64,000 nucleotides of DNA from Variovorax sp. Sphag1AA (GTDB lineage Bacteria > Pseudomonadota > Gammaproteobacteria > Burkholderiales > Burkholderiaceae_C): positions 682,001 through 746,000 of the forward strand of contig NZ_JACHYC010000001.1 of assembly GCF_014192575.1 (NCBI RefSeq), read 5' to 3'. Positions 1 to 9,458 of this stretch are shown here, piece by piece. The stretch's first letter is position 1, and every line of letters begins with the position of its first letter. The notes beneath the pieces were generated by a model that was not told the origin of the DNA, made no database searches, and worked only from the letters and a program-made list of their open reading frames with translations. Position numbers and translations under genes: made by a program.

Positions 1-1
1 C

Positions 2-2140
2 GGCGACCTGAGCCAGTTCGCCCAGCAGCAGAGCCGCGCCAGCGCTTTCATCCTGTCGATCGACGACGAGGAGTTTTCCGTCGGCCCCGACCTCGACCCG
101 GCGGTGCTCAACCTGCGCAACTTCATCGGCGAAGTGCGCCGCAAGAACGCCGACGTGCCGATCTACATCTACGGCGAAACCAAGACCTCGCGGCACATCC
201 CGAACGACATCCTGCGCGAGCTGCACGGTTTCATCCACATGTTCGAGGACACGCCGGAGTTCGTGGCACGCCACATCATCCGCGAGGCCAAGAGCTATCT
301 GGAGGGCGTGCAGCCCCCGTTCTTCAAGGCGCTGATCGACTACGCGGAAGACGGTTCGTACTCGTGGCACTGCCCGGGCCACTCGGGCGGCGTGGCCTTC
401 CTGAAGAGCCCGGTCGGGCAGATGTTCCACCAGTTCTTCGGCGAAAACATGCTGCGCGCGGACGTGTGCAATGCCGTGGAAGAACTCGGCCAGCTGCTGG
501 ACCACACCGGCCCGGTGGCGGCCAGCGAGCGCAATGCGGCGCGCATTTTCAACGCCGACCATTGCTTCTTCGTGACCAACGGCACCAGCACCAGCAACAA
601 GATGGTGTGGCACCACACCGTGGCGCCGGACGACGTCGTGGTGGTGGACCGCAACTGCCACAAATCGGTGCTGCACGCGATCATCATGACCGGTGCGATC
701 CCGGTCTTCATGAAGCCGACCCGCAACCACTTCGGCATCATCGGCCCGATCCCGAAGAGTGAGTTCGAGCCGGCGGCGATCAAGGCGAAGATCCGTGCCA
801 ATCCGCTGCTCTCGCACGTGGATGCCGACAAGGTCAAGCCGCGCGTGATGACGCTCACGCAATCGACTTACGACGGCGTGATCTACAACACCGAGACGAT
901 CAAGGGCATGCTCGACGGCTTCGTCGACACGCTGCACTTCGACGAGGCGTGGCTGCCGCATGCAGCCTTCCATCCCTTCTACGGCGCGTATCACGCGATG
1001 GGCAAGCGTCGCGTGCGGCCGAAGGAATCGCTGGTCTTCGCGACCCAGTCCACCCACAAGCTGCTCGCCGGCATCAGCCAGGCCAGCCACGTGCTGGTAC
1101 AGGATTCGCAGAACCGCGCGCTCGACCGCGACCTGTTCAACGAGGCCTACCTCATGCATTCGTCGACCAGCCCGCAGTACGCGATCATCGCGAGTTGCGA
1201 CGTGGCCGCCGCGATGATGGAACCGCCTGGCGGAACCGCGCTGGTGGAAGAAAGCATCCTCGAGGCACTCGATTTCCGTCGCGCGATGCGCAAGGTCGAA
1301 GCCGAATTCGGCAAGGACGAATGGTGGTTCAAGGTATGGGGCCCCGAGCGCCTCGTGGAAGAGGGTATCGGCCGCGCCGACGACTGGATCATCAAGGGCG
1401 AATCGCGCACCGCGAAGTGGCATGGCTTCGGCGCACTGGCCGATGGGTTCAACATGCTCGACCCGATCAAGTCGACCATCGTGACGCCCGGCCTGGACCT
1501 CAACGGCAAGTTCGCCAAGAGCGGCATTCCGGCCGCCATCGTTACCAAGTTCCTGGCGGAGCACGGCGTGATCGTGGAGAAGACGGGGCTCTACAGCTTC
1601 TTCATCATGTTCACGATCGGTATCACCAAGGGCCGCTGGAACACGCTGCTCACGGCGCTGCAGCAGTTCAAGGACGACTACGCCCGCAACCAACCGATGT
1701 GGCGGATCATGCCGGAGTTCTGCCAGCAGCATCCGGGCTACGAGCGTCTCGGCCTGCGCGACCTGTGCCAACACGTGCACGAGCTGTATTCGCGCTACGA
1801 CGTCGCGCGGCTCACCACCGAGATGTACCTGAGCGATCTCACTCCCGCGATGAAGCCCAGCGACGCCTTCGCGCACATTGCGCACCGCAAGACGGAACGT
1901 GTGGAGATCGACGAACTGGAAGGCCGGATCACGACCAGCCTGATCACGCCGTACCCGCCCGGTATTCCGCTGCTGATCCCCGGCGAAGTGTTCAACAAGA
2001 AGATCGTCGACTACCTGAAGTTCGCGCGCGAATTCAACACACAGTGCCCGGGCTTCGAGACCGACATTCACGGACTCGTGGCGCGCTTCGACGACAGCGG
2101 GAAGAAGCGCTACTACGCCGACTGCGTGCGCGCGGCCTGA
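2..2140 (+). CDS. Orn/Lys/Arg decarboxylase, 5'-truncated by window edge
   Basis: This is a PLP-dependent, fold type I decarboxylase of basic amino acids (arginine, lysine or ornithine). The reading frame is open to the left edge (G-D-L-S-Q-F...), so the gene begins outside the window and an internal GTG at 104 is not the real start. The visible N-terminal part belongs to the response-regulator-like wing domain. The PLP domain follows, with the Schiff-base lysine in ATQSTHKLLAG and the upstream FDEAW aspartate that contacts the pyridine nitrogen. The C-terminal domain ends with the TPYPPGIPLLIPGE motif typical of the family. The exact substrate cannot be read from the sequence. The downstream ligase gene is convergent and abuts it with no spacer. 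Confidence 0.9.
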   Translation, partial: GDLSQFAQQQSRASAFILSIDDEEFSVGPDLDPAVLNLRNFIGEVRRKNADVPIYIYGETKTSRHIPNDILRELHGFIHMFEDTPEFVARHIIREAKSYLEGVQPPFFKALIDYAEDGSYSWHCPGHSGGVAFLKSPVGQMFHQFFGENMLRADVCNAVEELGQLLDHTGPVAASERNAARIFNADHCFFVTNGTSTSNKMVWHHTVAPDDVVVVDRNCHKSVLHAIIMTGAIPVFMKPTRNHFGIIGPIPKSEFEPAAIKAKIRANPLLSHVDADKVKPRVMTLTQSTYDGVIYNTETIKGMLDGFVDTLHFDEAWLPHAAFHPFYGAYHAMGKRRVRPKESLVFATQSTHKLLAGISQASHVLVQDSQNRALDRDLFNEAYLMHSSTSPQYAIIASCDVAAAMMEPPGGTALVEESILEALDFRRAMRKVEAEFGKDEWWFKVWGPERLVEEGIGRADDWIIKGESRTAKWHGFGALADGFNMLDPIKSTIVTPGLDLNGKFAKSGIPAAIVTKFLAEHGVIVEKTGLYSFFIMFTIGITKGRWNTLLTALQQFKDDYARNQPMWRIMPEFCQQHPGYERLGLRDLCQHVHELYSRYDVARLTTEMYLSDLTPAMKPSDAFAHIAHRKTERVEIDELEGRITTSLITPYPPGIPLLIPGEVFNKKIVDYLKFAREFNTQCPGFETDIHGLVARFDDSGKKRYYADCVRAA

Positions 2141-3052
2141 TCAGAAGTCCATGTCCTCGCGCACGCGCAGGAAGCGCGCAAATCTCGGCAGGCCGGATGT
2201 GGTGGTGCCGTTGAACCGGTAAGTCACCCAGGTTCCGATCGCGGGAGGGTTCTCACGTTCGGCATCGGTGAACCCTCCGCCGAGCTTGAACCGTTTGCCG
2301 TCAGGCGTCTCAACGAGGAGGGCGCCCATGCGACTGCCATGCTTACCGCGTCCGCCGACGTGCCCGACCACGCGCGCCTCCGCGTCGTCATCGCGCTTTA
2401 CCTTGAGCAGATCGTTGCTTCGCACCGCGTGATACGAGGAAGAACCACGGTGCAGCATCAGGCCTTCGCCGCCCATCTTCACCGTCTTCTCGAGCAGGGC
2501 ATCGAGATCCTCGGCTGTCGTCGCGCGTTGCTGCGGAACGGCCACGACCCACGGGACGCTGGTGATGGGCAGCAGCTTGCGCAAATATGCGAGGCGTGTC
2601 GTGAAGTCGCCGGGCTGGGCGGGCACATCGAAGACCATGAATCGGATCTCGCGCCATGCAGTGTCCGACGGCGGCTGGGTCCGCACGGTCGAGACGATCT
2701 GGGAGAAGTGGCCGCGTCCGGCCCAGAGCTCGCCGTCAAGCGGTTCGGCAGGCAATGCTTCGGTGAACCAGTGTGGCGCAGCGATCCGCTCGCCGCTTCG
2801 CGTCCACAACTGCTTGCCGTCCCAGTACCCGCGGATTCCGTCGTACTTCTCGCTCACCCAGTAGTCGTCCAGCGACATGCCCGGGCGATAGACCTCGGCC
2901 AGCATGAGCGGGGCCGGCACCTTCGGCGAGGATTGCGCTGCCGCATAAGGCGCAGTAGCGAATCCGACTGTCGCGGCGGCAGCCGCCAGCAACAACGATC
3001 GACGTGAAAAGAACATGGGCCGGTGGCGGCCCATGCGATTGGAAAAACTCAC
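2141..3052 (-). CDS. Exported minimal ATP-dependent DNA ligase (LigE-like)
   Basis: The protein (303 aa) is an ATP-dependent DNA ligase. The nucleotidyltransferase motifs are present: motif I EKYDG with adenylated Lys69, motif III PLDGELW, motif IIIa RFMVFDV, motif IV GGEGLML and motif V LLKVKRD. A short OB-fold region follows and there are no extra domains. The N-terminus has a signal peptide with twin arginines (FSRRSLLLAAAA) ending near AAAQ40, so a periplasmic location by Tat or Sec is inferred, as proposed for LigE ligases of Neisseria and Haemophilus. The start is a GTG preceded by GGGAG at 6 nt; ATGs at residues 7 and 13 are alternatives. LigE roles in biofilm or DNA uptake are known elsewhere but not demonstrable here. 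Confidence 0.85.
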   Translation of the reverse strand: MSFSNRMGRHRPMFFSRRSLLLAAAAATVGFATAPYAAAQSSPKVPAPLMLAEVYRPGMSLDDYWVSEKYDGIRGYWDGKQLWTRSGERIAAPHWFTEALPAEPLDGELWAGRGHFSQIVSTVRTQPPSDTAWREIRFMVFDVPAQPGDFTTRLAYLRKLLPITSVPWVVAVPQQRATTAEDLDALLEKTVKMGGEGLMLHRGSSSYHAVRSNDLLKVKRDDDAEARVVGHVGGRGKHGSRMGALLVETPDGKRFKLGGGFTDAERENPPAIGTWVTYRFNGTTTSGLPRFARFLRVREDMDF

Positions 3053-3100
3053 TATCTACTCCCTGGCATCTCTATGTGCCAGGATTATCCCGCTCGATGC

Positions 3101-3892
3101 TCAGGCGGCCGGCTCTGCGATTCCACCCACGACGTGGCTGAAGCCGCCGTCGACATACGTGATCTCGGCCGTCACGCCGCTCGCGAGGTCGCTGAGCAGG
3201 AAGGCAGCGACGTTGCCCACTTCCTCGATCGTGATGTTGCGGCGGATCGGCGCGACCTCGGCCACGGCCGACAGAATCTTGCCGAAGCCCTTGATGCCGC
3301 TCGCAGCGAGCGTCTTGATCGGGCCGGCGCTGATGCCGTTGACGCGCATGCCCTTGGGTCCGAGCGACTCGGCCAGATAGCGCACCGAAGCCTCGAGCGA
3401 AGCCTTGGCCAGACCCATCGTGTTGTAGTTGGGCAGCGCGCGCACGGCACCGAGGTACGTCAGCGTAAGCAATGCAGACTTGTCGTTGAGGTAGGGCAGG
3501 GCCGCCTTGGCCATGGCCGGGAAGCTGTAGGCACTGATGTCATGCGCCACCTTGAATGCTTCGCGAGAGATGCCGTCGAGAAAGTCGCCGGCGATCGCTT
3601 CGCGGGGCGCGAAGCCGATGCTGTGGACGAAGCCGTCGAACTTGGGCCACGTTTGGGCGAGGTCTGCGAAGAGCTTGTCGATCTGTGCGTCGTCAGACAC
3701 GTCGCAGTCGAAGACCAGCTTGGAGTCGAACTCGGCGGCGAATTCGGTGATGCGGTCCTTGAATCGGTCGCCCACGTAGCTGAATGCCAGTTCTGCGCCT
3801 TGCTCGTGGCAGGCCTTGGCGATGCCGTAGGCGATGGAGCGATTGCTCAGGACGCCGGTGATCAGAAGTTTTTTGCCGGAAAGAAAGCCCAT
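3101..3892 (-). CDS. fabI: Enoyl-[acyl-carrier-protein] reductase (NADH)
   Basis: FabI catalyses the last step of the type II fatty acid elongation cycle, reducing trans-2-enoyl-ACP with NADH in the cytoplasm. The protein (263 aa) is a divergent short-chain dehydrogenase with the early cofactor loop [13 protein letters not shown] and the catalytic Tyr146/Tyr156/Lys163 set (Y-x6-K), matching E. coli FabI numbering. The ATG at 3892 was chosen over a 13-residue upstream extension because the MGFLSGKK start is conserved in the family and a GAGGT ribosome-binding site lies just upstream. It is divergent from the peptide-binding protein gene with only 37 bp between starts, so its promoter must overlap that gene's 5' end. 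Confidence 0.96.
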   Translation of the reverse strand: MGFLSGKKLLITGVLSNRSIAYGIAKACHEQGAELAFSYVGDRFKDRITEFAAEFDSKLVFDCDVSDDAQIDKLFADLAQTWPKFDGFVHSIGFAPREAIAGDFLDGISREAFKVAHDISAYSFPAMAKAALPYLNDKSALLTLTYLGAVRALPNYNTMGLAKASLEASVRYLAESLGPKGMRVNGISAGPIKTLAASGIKGFGKILSAVAEVAPIRRNITIEEVGNVAAFLLSDLASGVTAEITYVDGGFSHVVGGIAEPAA

Positions 3893-3929
3893 GGGACGAC
3901 CTCGTGAAAATCTTGGGCAGAATTCTCGC

Positions 3930-5750
3930 ATGCGGCTTCTATGGTGCTGGTTGTTGATGGTGTGCGCGTTTCCGGCGTGGGCTGCGCATGGCTATGCGAT
4001 GTGGGACGACCTCAAGTACCCGGCGGGTTTTCCGCATTTCGACTACGTCAATCCCGATGCACCAAAGCGCGGCGAACTGCGGCTCGTGAGCAACCTGCGC
4101 TACTCCACCTTCGACAAGTACAACCCGTTCACGATCAAGGGCGCACCGCCGGCCTACCTGAGCAGCCTCATGTTCGACTCGCTGCTCGCCGGCTCGATGG
4201 ACGAGACGGCCTCCGGCTACGGATTGCTGGCGGAGGACATCGTCGTGTCCCCCGACCGCCTCACAGCGACATTCAGGCTCCGGCCCGAGGCCCGCTTCCA
4301 TGACGGAACGCCTGTCGAGGCGGCGGATGTCAAGTACAGCTACGACACGCTGATCGGGCCGTATGTCTCGCCGTCCTACAAGACGCTGCTCGAAGACGTC
4401 GAAAGCGCCGAGGTGATCGATGCCCACACCATCCGCTACAAGTTCAAGAAGGCCAATCGCGAACTGCCGCTGATCGTCGGCGGGTTGCCGGTCTTCAGCC
4501 GGCGTTGGGGCATGGAGAACGGCAAGGCCAAGCCTTTCGACCAGGTCGTGATGGACATCCCGATCGGAAGCGGTCCCTACAAGATCGGGCCGGTGCGCTT
4601 CGGCAAGGACATCACCTATGTGCGCGACCCGAACTACTGGGCGCGCGATCTCGGTGTCCGGCGCGGGTCCAACAATTTCGATCGCATCACGATCAAGATC
4701 TACAGGGACAACACCGCGCGCCTGGAGGCCCTGAAGGCGGGCGAATTCGACATGATGAGCTTCTACTCGGCGGGCGACTGGGCGCGTCGGGTGACCGGCA
4801 AGCGCTTCGACTCTGGCGAACTGGTCAAGCGGGAGTTCGAACACCGGCTGCCGTCCGGATTTCAGAGCTATGTGCTGAACACCCGCCGTCCGCAATTGCA
4901 GGACCTGCGCGTTCGAGAGGCACTGGGCCTCGCGCTGGACTACGAGTGGATGAATCGCCAGATGTTCTACAACGGCTATCCGCGTGTGCGCGATCTCTTC
5001 GGCAACACCGATTGCGCCGCCGAAGGGATGCCCTCGCCGGAGGAACTCAAGCTGCTCGAGCGCTGGCGCGGCAAGGTGCCCGATGCGGTGTTCGGCCCGA
5101 TGTACACGCCGCCCACGACGGATGGACCGGGGCAGTCCCTGCGCAACAACCTCCGGATGGCGCGCGAGCTGCTCCAGCAGGCAGGCTGGGAATACCGCGA
5201 CGGCGCGCTGCGCGATGCCAAGGGCGAGCCCATGGTGCTCGAATACCTCGACAGCAAGGAAGGTGGCGTTCGCACGGTGTCTCCGTGGATGCGCAACCTT
5301 GAGAAGCTCGGCATCACGCTGAAGTTCGCTTCGGTCGATTTCGCGCTGTATCAGCAGCGGCTGGACAAGTTCGAGTTCGACATCACCACGATCAACTTCC
5401 CCGGTACGCACAACCCCGGGCAGCAACTCGCAGACGTCTTCGGCAGCAAGGCCGCCAAGACGGAGAGCTCGGGCAACTTCATGGGCGTGAGCAGCCCGGC
5501 CGTCGACGCGTTGGTGGCTGACATCGTGCGCGCCGAGACGAAGCAGGAACTTCTTCCCGCCTGCCGCGCGCTGGACCGCGTGATCATGCAGAGCCACTAT
5601 CTGATCCCGCAATGGACGCTGACAGCGCACCGCATTGCCTACAACGCATGGCGGCTGGATTACAAGTCGCCGATGCCGCCGTACGCGTCGGCCGAGGAGT
5701 GGATCATGACGACATGGTGGGCCCGCGAGGGCGAGGCCGATCGGAGGTAG
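3930..5750 (+). CDS. yejA: Periplasmic oligopeptide-binding protein (SBP family 5, YejA-like)
   Basis: This is the substrate-binding component of a peptide/nickel-type ABC importer (606 aa). The start at 3930 gives a clean Sec signal peptide ([21 protein letters not shown]). The ATGs further upstream in frame (3834, 3891) lie inside fabI or its leader and would bury the signal sequence. The mature protein begins [19 protein letters not shown] and is full length for family 5 binding proteins, with the typical FDPSLL-like region replaced by the YejA-type [17 protein letters not shown]. It is the first gene of a tight operon with two permeases and a fused double ATPase. The E. coli orthologous system imports peptides such as microcin C. 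Confidence 0.88.
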   Translation: MRLLWCWLLMVCAFPAWAAHGYAMWDDLKYPAGFPHFDYVNPDAPKRGELRLVSNLRYSTFDKYNPFTIKGAPPAYLSSLMFDSLLAGSMDETASGYGLLAEDIVVSPDRLTATFRLRPEARFHDGTPVEAADVKYSYDTLIGPYVSPSYKTLLEDVESAEVIDAHTIRYKFKKANRELPLIVGGLPVFSRRWGMENGKAKPFDQVVMDIPIGSGPYKIGPVRFGKDITYVRDPNYWARDLGVRRGSNNFDRITIKIYRDNTARLEALKAGEFDMMSFYSAGDWARRVTGKRFDSGELVKREFEHRLPSGFQSYVLNTRRPQLQDLRVREALGLALDYEWMNRQMFYNGYPRVRDLFGNTDCAAEGMPSPEELKLLERWRGKVPDAVFGPMYTPPTTDGPGQSLRNNLRMARELLQQAGWEYRDGALRDAKGEPMVLEYLDSKEGGVRTVSPWMRNLEKLGITLKFASVDFALYQQRLDKFEFDITTINFPGTHNPGQQLADVFGSKAAKTESSGNFMGVSSPAVDALVADIVRAETKQELLPACRALDRVIMQSHYLIPQWTLTAHRIAYNAWRLDYKSPMPPYASAEEWIMTTWWAREGEADRR

Positions 5751-5756
5751 ACGCGG

Positions 5757-6785
5757 ATGCTGGCCTATGTTCTGAAGCGGCTGCTGTTGTTCATCCCGAC
5801 CCTGCTCGGCGTGCTGCTGGTCACCTTCGTGGTGATCCAGTTCGTTCCGGGCGGGCCGGTCGAGCAGTATCTGGCCGAGGCGAGGGCGAATGTGCGCGGC
5901 GGCGTCGAGTCCGGCGGCACCAACTACCGCGGCGACCAGGGCGTCGATCCGAAGCGGCTCGCGGAGATCAAGGCGCTCTATGGCTTCGACAAGCCGGCGC
6001 ATGAGCGGCTCTTCCAGATGCTCGGGCAGTTCGCGCGCTTCGATCTCGGTCGAAGCTTCTTCCAGAACAAGGACGTATGGTCACTGATCCTCGAAAAGCT
6101 CCCGGTGTCCATCAGCCTCGGGCTCTGGACGTTCCTGATCAGCTATGGCGTTGCGGTGCCGCTCGGCGTGGCGAAGGCGGTGCGCGCCGGCACGCGATTC
6201 GACCTGGTCACCACGCTGCTGATCCTCGTGGGCTATGCGATTCCGGGCTTCGTGCTCGGCGTGGCGCTGCTGGTGGTCTTCGGCGGCCAACTGCAGTGGT
6301 TTCCGCTGCGGGGCCTGACCTCCGCCAACTGGGACGAGATGAACTGGGGCGCACGTATCGTCGACTACCTCTGGCACATCACGCTGCCCGTGACCGCGAT
6401 GGTGCTCGGAAGCTTCGCAGTGACCTCGATGCTGACCAAGAACGCCTTCCTGGAGGAGATCCGCAAGCAGTACGTCCTGACCGCGCGGGCCAAGGGCCTG
6501 GGCGAGCGGCAGGTGCTCTGGAAGCACGTCTTCCGCAATGCGCTGATCCCGATCGTGACCGGACTGCCGGCCGCGTTCATTGGCGCGTTCTTCACCGGAT
6601 CGCTGCTGATCGAAACGCTGTTTTCGCTCGACGGCCTTGGCCTGCTGGGCTACGAAAGCGTGATCCGTCGCGACTATCCAGTGGTGCTCGGCACGCTCTA
6701 CCTCTTCACGTTGATCGGCCTGTTGACCAAGCTCATCTCCGATCTTTGCTACGTATGGGTCGACCCGAGGGTGAAGTTTGACTAG
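5757..6785 (+). CDS. yejB: Oligopeptide ABC transporter permease (YejB-like)
   Basis: This inner-membrane permease (342 aa) belongs to the DppB/OppB family. The first membrane segment is at residues 10-28 (LLLFIPTLLGVLLVTFVVI), followed by the long periplasmic loop typical of the B-type permease, then five further helices. The EAA loop that contacts the ATPase is seen as RKQYVLTARAKGLGERQVLWKH. It starts 6 bp after yejA, and its last 8 bases overlap the start of yejE, consistent with translational coupling in one operon. Confidence 0.9.
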   Translation: MLAYVLKRLLLFIPTLLGVLLVTFVVIQFVPGGPVEQYLAEARANVRGGVESGGTNYRGDQGVDPKRLAEIKALYGFDKPAHERLFQMLGQFARFDLGRSFFQNKDVWSLILEKLPVSISLGLWTFLISYGVAVPLGVAKAVRAGTRFDLVTTLLILVGYAIPGFVLGVALLVVFGGQLQWFPLRGLTSANWDEMNWGARIVDYLWHITLPVTAMVLGSFAVTSMLTKNAFLEEIRKQYVLTARAKGLGERQVLWKHVFRNALIPIVTGLPAAFIGAFFTGSLLIETLFSLDGLGLLGYESVIRRDYPVVLGTLYLFTLIGLLTKLISDLCYVWVDPRVKFD

Positions 6786-7830
6786 CGCGCCGCCCGTCCA
6801 GCCCGTGTCGCTGAGCCCGGGACGCCGCGCGTGGATGCGCTTCAAGCGCAACCGCCTGGGCTTCTGGAGCCTCGTGATCTTCGTCGCGATGGTGGTGCTG
6901 AGCCTCTTCGCGGAAGTGCTTTCGACCGACCGTCCGCTGGTCATGCGCTACGAGGGCAAGTTGTATTTCCCGGTGGTTCGCGACTATTCGGAGAAGACCT
7001 TCGGCGGGGACTTCGAGACGCCGACCGACTACCTCGATCCGTTCATCCGCGATCGCATCACACGGGGCGGCAATTGGGCGGTCTATGCACCCAACACGTA
7101 CGGGCCGAAGACGCTCAACTACTTTGCGAAATCGCCAAGCCCCGCGGCACCGACGCGCGAGAACTGGCTCGGAACCGACGATCGCGGGCGGGACCTGCTT
7201 GCGCAACTGATCTACGGCTTCCGGGTGAGCGTGCTGTTCGGCCTTGCGTTGACTGCGATCGGCACAGTGCTCGGCATCGCCGCCGGCGCAGTGCAGGGCT
7301 ATTTCGCCGGCAAGGTCGACCTGACCTTCCAGCGCTTCATCGAGATCTGGGGCTCGATGCCCGAGTTGTATCTGTTGATCATCTTCAGCGCGGTGTTCGC
7401 GCCGAGCGTGGCATTGCTCCTGATCCTCCTGAGTCTGTTCGGATGGATGGGCCTGTCCGACTACGTGCGCGCGGAGTTCCTGCGCAACCGGCAGATGGAC
7501 TACGTGCGCGCTGCACGCGCGCTGGGGGTCGGCAACCTGCAGATCATGTGGCGGCACATCCTGCCGAACAGCATGACGCCTGTCGTCACCTTTCTGCCGT
7601 TTCGCATGAGTTCGTCCATCCTTGCGCTGACTTCTCTCGATTTCCTCGGGCTGGGCGTTCCGCCGGGAACCCCGTCGCTTGGCGAACTCCTGAACCAGGG
7701 CAAGGCGAACATCGATGCGTGGTGGATTTCGCTTTCCACCTTCGGTGTGCTCGTGATCACGCTGATGCTGCTCACCTTCATGGGCGATGCCTTGCGCGAC
7801 GCCCTGGACCCCCGGAAGGCCGATCGATGA
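6778..7830 (+). CDS. yejE: Oligopeptide ABC transporter permease (YejE-like)
   Basis: This is the second permease of the transporter (350 aa, DppC/OppC family). Translation probably starts at TTG 6778, inside the last codons of yejB (TTGACTAG), an arrangement that favours coupled translation. The N-terminal cytoplasmic MRFKRNRLGFWSL precedes TM1. A long periplasmic insert (about residues 45-130) distinguishes YejE from DppC. The GTDDRGRD motif and EAA loop (YVRAARALGVGNLQIMWRHI) follow. The stop codon overlaps the start of yejF as ATGA. Confidence 0.9.
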   Translation: MTSAPPVQPVSLSPGRRAWMRFKRNRLGFWSLVIFVAMVVLSLFAEVLSTDRPLVMRYEGKLYFPVVRDYSEKTFGGDFETPTDYLDPFIRDRITRGGNWAVYAPNTYGPKTLNYFAKSPSPAAPTRENWLGTDDRGRDLLAQLIYGFRVSVLFGLALTAIGTVLGIAAGAVQGYFAGKVDLTFQRFIEIWGSMPELYLLIIFSAVFAPSVALLLILLSLFGWMGLSDYVRAEFLRNRQMDYVRAARALGVGNLQIMWRHILPNSMTPVVTFLPFRMSSSILALTSLDFLGLGVPPGTPSLGELLNQGKANIDAWWISLSTFGVLVITLMLLTFMGDALRDALDPRKADR

Positions 7831-9440
7831 CGCAGTCGCTTCTCGACGTCAAAGGGCTTCGCGTCGCATTCGGCGGCAAGGAAGTCGTGCACGGCGTCGA
7901 CTTCCAGATCGCTCAAGGGGAAAAGCTCGCATTGGTCGGCGAATCCGGCTCCGGAAAGACGGTCACCGCGCTGAGCCTGCTTCGTCTCGCGCAGAACGCG
8001 GACGTTACCGGCGTCGCCAGCTTTGCGGGCGGGGAGGGCGGCGGCGCGCGCGATCTCCTGGCCCTGCCCGAATCGAAACTCCGCGGAATTCGGGGCAAGG
8101 AGATCGCGATGATCTTCCAGGAGCCGATGACCGCGCTCAATGCGCTCTATCCGGTCGGCGACCAGATCGCCGAGGTGCTCGAACTGCATCAGGCCATGTC
8201 GGCCAGGGCCGCGCACGAGGCAGCGGTGCAGTTGCTGGCCGATACCGGCATTCCCGAGCCGGCGCGGCGGGCGAGGGCGTTCCCGCACCAGTTGTCGGGC
8301 GGACAGCGACAGCGCGCCATGATCGCCATGGCATTGGCCTGCCGGCCACGCCTGCTGCTCGCGGATGAGCCAACGACGGCGCTCGACGTCACTGTCCGCG
8401 CGCAGATCCTCGATCTCCTGACCGATCTTCAACACAAGTACGGCATGGCGGTGCTGCTCATCACACACGACCTCAACCTCGTGCGCCGGTTCGCGGATCG
8501 GGTGGCAGTGATGGAGAACGGGTACATCGTCGAGCACGGCCTCGTGTCCACCGTTTTCGACGCGCCGCGACATCCGTACACCCGCAAGCTGATCGACAGC
8601 CGGCCGGAGAGGGATGTAGCGCCCGTCACGGATCGCCAAGCCGAGCCGGTGCTGGCGGCGAAGTCGCTGCGGGTGACTTACCCGGTCTCGCGACCTGGCT
8701 TCGCGGGCTGGTTCCGCAAAGGGGAATTCGTCGCGGTGCAGGGCGCGGACTTCCGCATCGCTCCGGGCGAAACACTCGGGGTCGTCGGCGAGTCTGGCTC
8801 GGGCAAATCCACGCTCGCGTTGGCGGCGCTGGGGTTGCTCAAGCATCAGGGGGAGCTCGATGTTGCCGGCAGGCGCTGGAACAACGGGGGCGCCAGCGAC
8901 CGCGCGTTGCGCCGGGTGATGCAGGTCGTCTTCCAGGATCCGTTTTCATCACTCTCGCCCCGGATGACAGTCGAGCAAATCGTTGGCGAAGGCCTGACCG
9001 TGCACGCGCCGGATCTCGATACTGCAGCGCGGCGAGCACGTTCGCTCGACGTGCTGGCCCAGGTCGGCCTGACGGAAGCGCAGTTCCCGGCTCTGCTGGA
9101 CCGCTATCCGCACGAATTCTCCGGCGGACAACGTCAGCGACTTGCGGTTGCGCGGGCCTTGATCGTCGATCCAAAGTTGTTGGTGCTCGACGAGCCCACC
9201 AGCGCGCTGGATGTGACGATCCAGAAGCAGGTGCTTGGGCTGCTGCAGCGCCTGCAGCGCGAACGGGGACTCAGCTACCTGCTGATCACGCATGACGTGG
9301 AAGTGATCCGAGCCATGGCGCACCAGGTCATCGTGATGAAGGACGGCGCGATCCTCGAGTCCGGCCCGGTTGGCCAGGTGCTCGATGCGCCCGGACATCC
9401 CTATACGCAGAAGCTGGTCGCCGCCGCGATGGCCGATTGA
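7827..9440 (+). CDS. yejF: Fused double ATP-binding subunit of oligopeptide ABC transporter (YejF-like)
   Basis: This cytoplasmic ATPase (537 aa) carries two complete ABC domains in one chain. The N-half has Walker A GESGSGKT, signature LSGGQRQR and Walker B LLLADEPTTALD. The C-half has GESGSGKS, FSGGQRQR and LLVLDEPTSALD. Each is followed by the switch histidine region (LLITHD) and the oligopeptide-transporter C-terminal motif HPYT. The ATG at 7827 overlaps the yejE stop by 4 bp; a longer open frame upstream only shadows yejE. One transporter assembles from YejA, YejB, YejE and YejF. Confidence 0.93.
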   Translation: MTQSLLDVKGLRVAFGGKEVVHGVDFQIAQGEKLALVGESGSGKTVTALSLLRLAQNADVTGVASFAGGEGGGARDLLALPESKLRGIRGKEIAMIFQEPMTALNALYPVGDQIAEVLELHQAMSARAAHEAAVQLLADTGIPEPARRARAFPHQLSGGQRQRAMIAMALACRPRLLLADEPTTALDVTVRAQILDLLTDLQHKYGMAVLLITHDLNLVRRFADRVAVMENGYIVEHGLVSTVFDAPRHPYTRKLIDSRPERDVAPVTDRQAEPVLAAKSLRVTYPVSRPGFAGWFRKGEFVAVQGADFRIAPGETLGVVGESGSGKSTLALAALGLLKHQGELDVAGRRWNNGGASDRALRRVMQVVFQDPFSSLSPRMTVEQIVGEGLTVHAPDLDTAARRARSLDVLAQVGLTEAQFPALLDRYPHEFSGGQRQRLAVARALIVDPKLLVLDEPTSALDVTIQKQVLGLLQRLQRERGLSYLLITHDVEVIRAMAHQVIVMKDGAILESGPVGQVLDAPGHPYTQKLVAAAMAD

Positions 9441-9458
9441 AGGGCGCCTGGAGCGCAA

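Noticed and set aside
3939-6002. Long minus-strand open frame opposite yejA.
   Set aside because: Same codon-bias shadow effect; yejA and yejB have clear family motifs on the plus strand.
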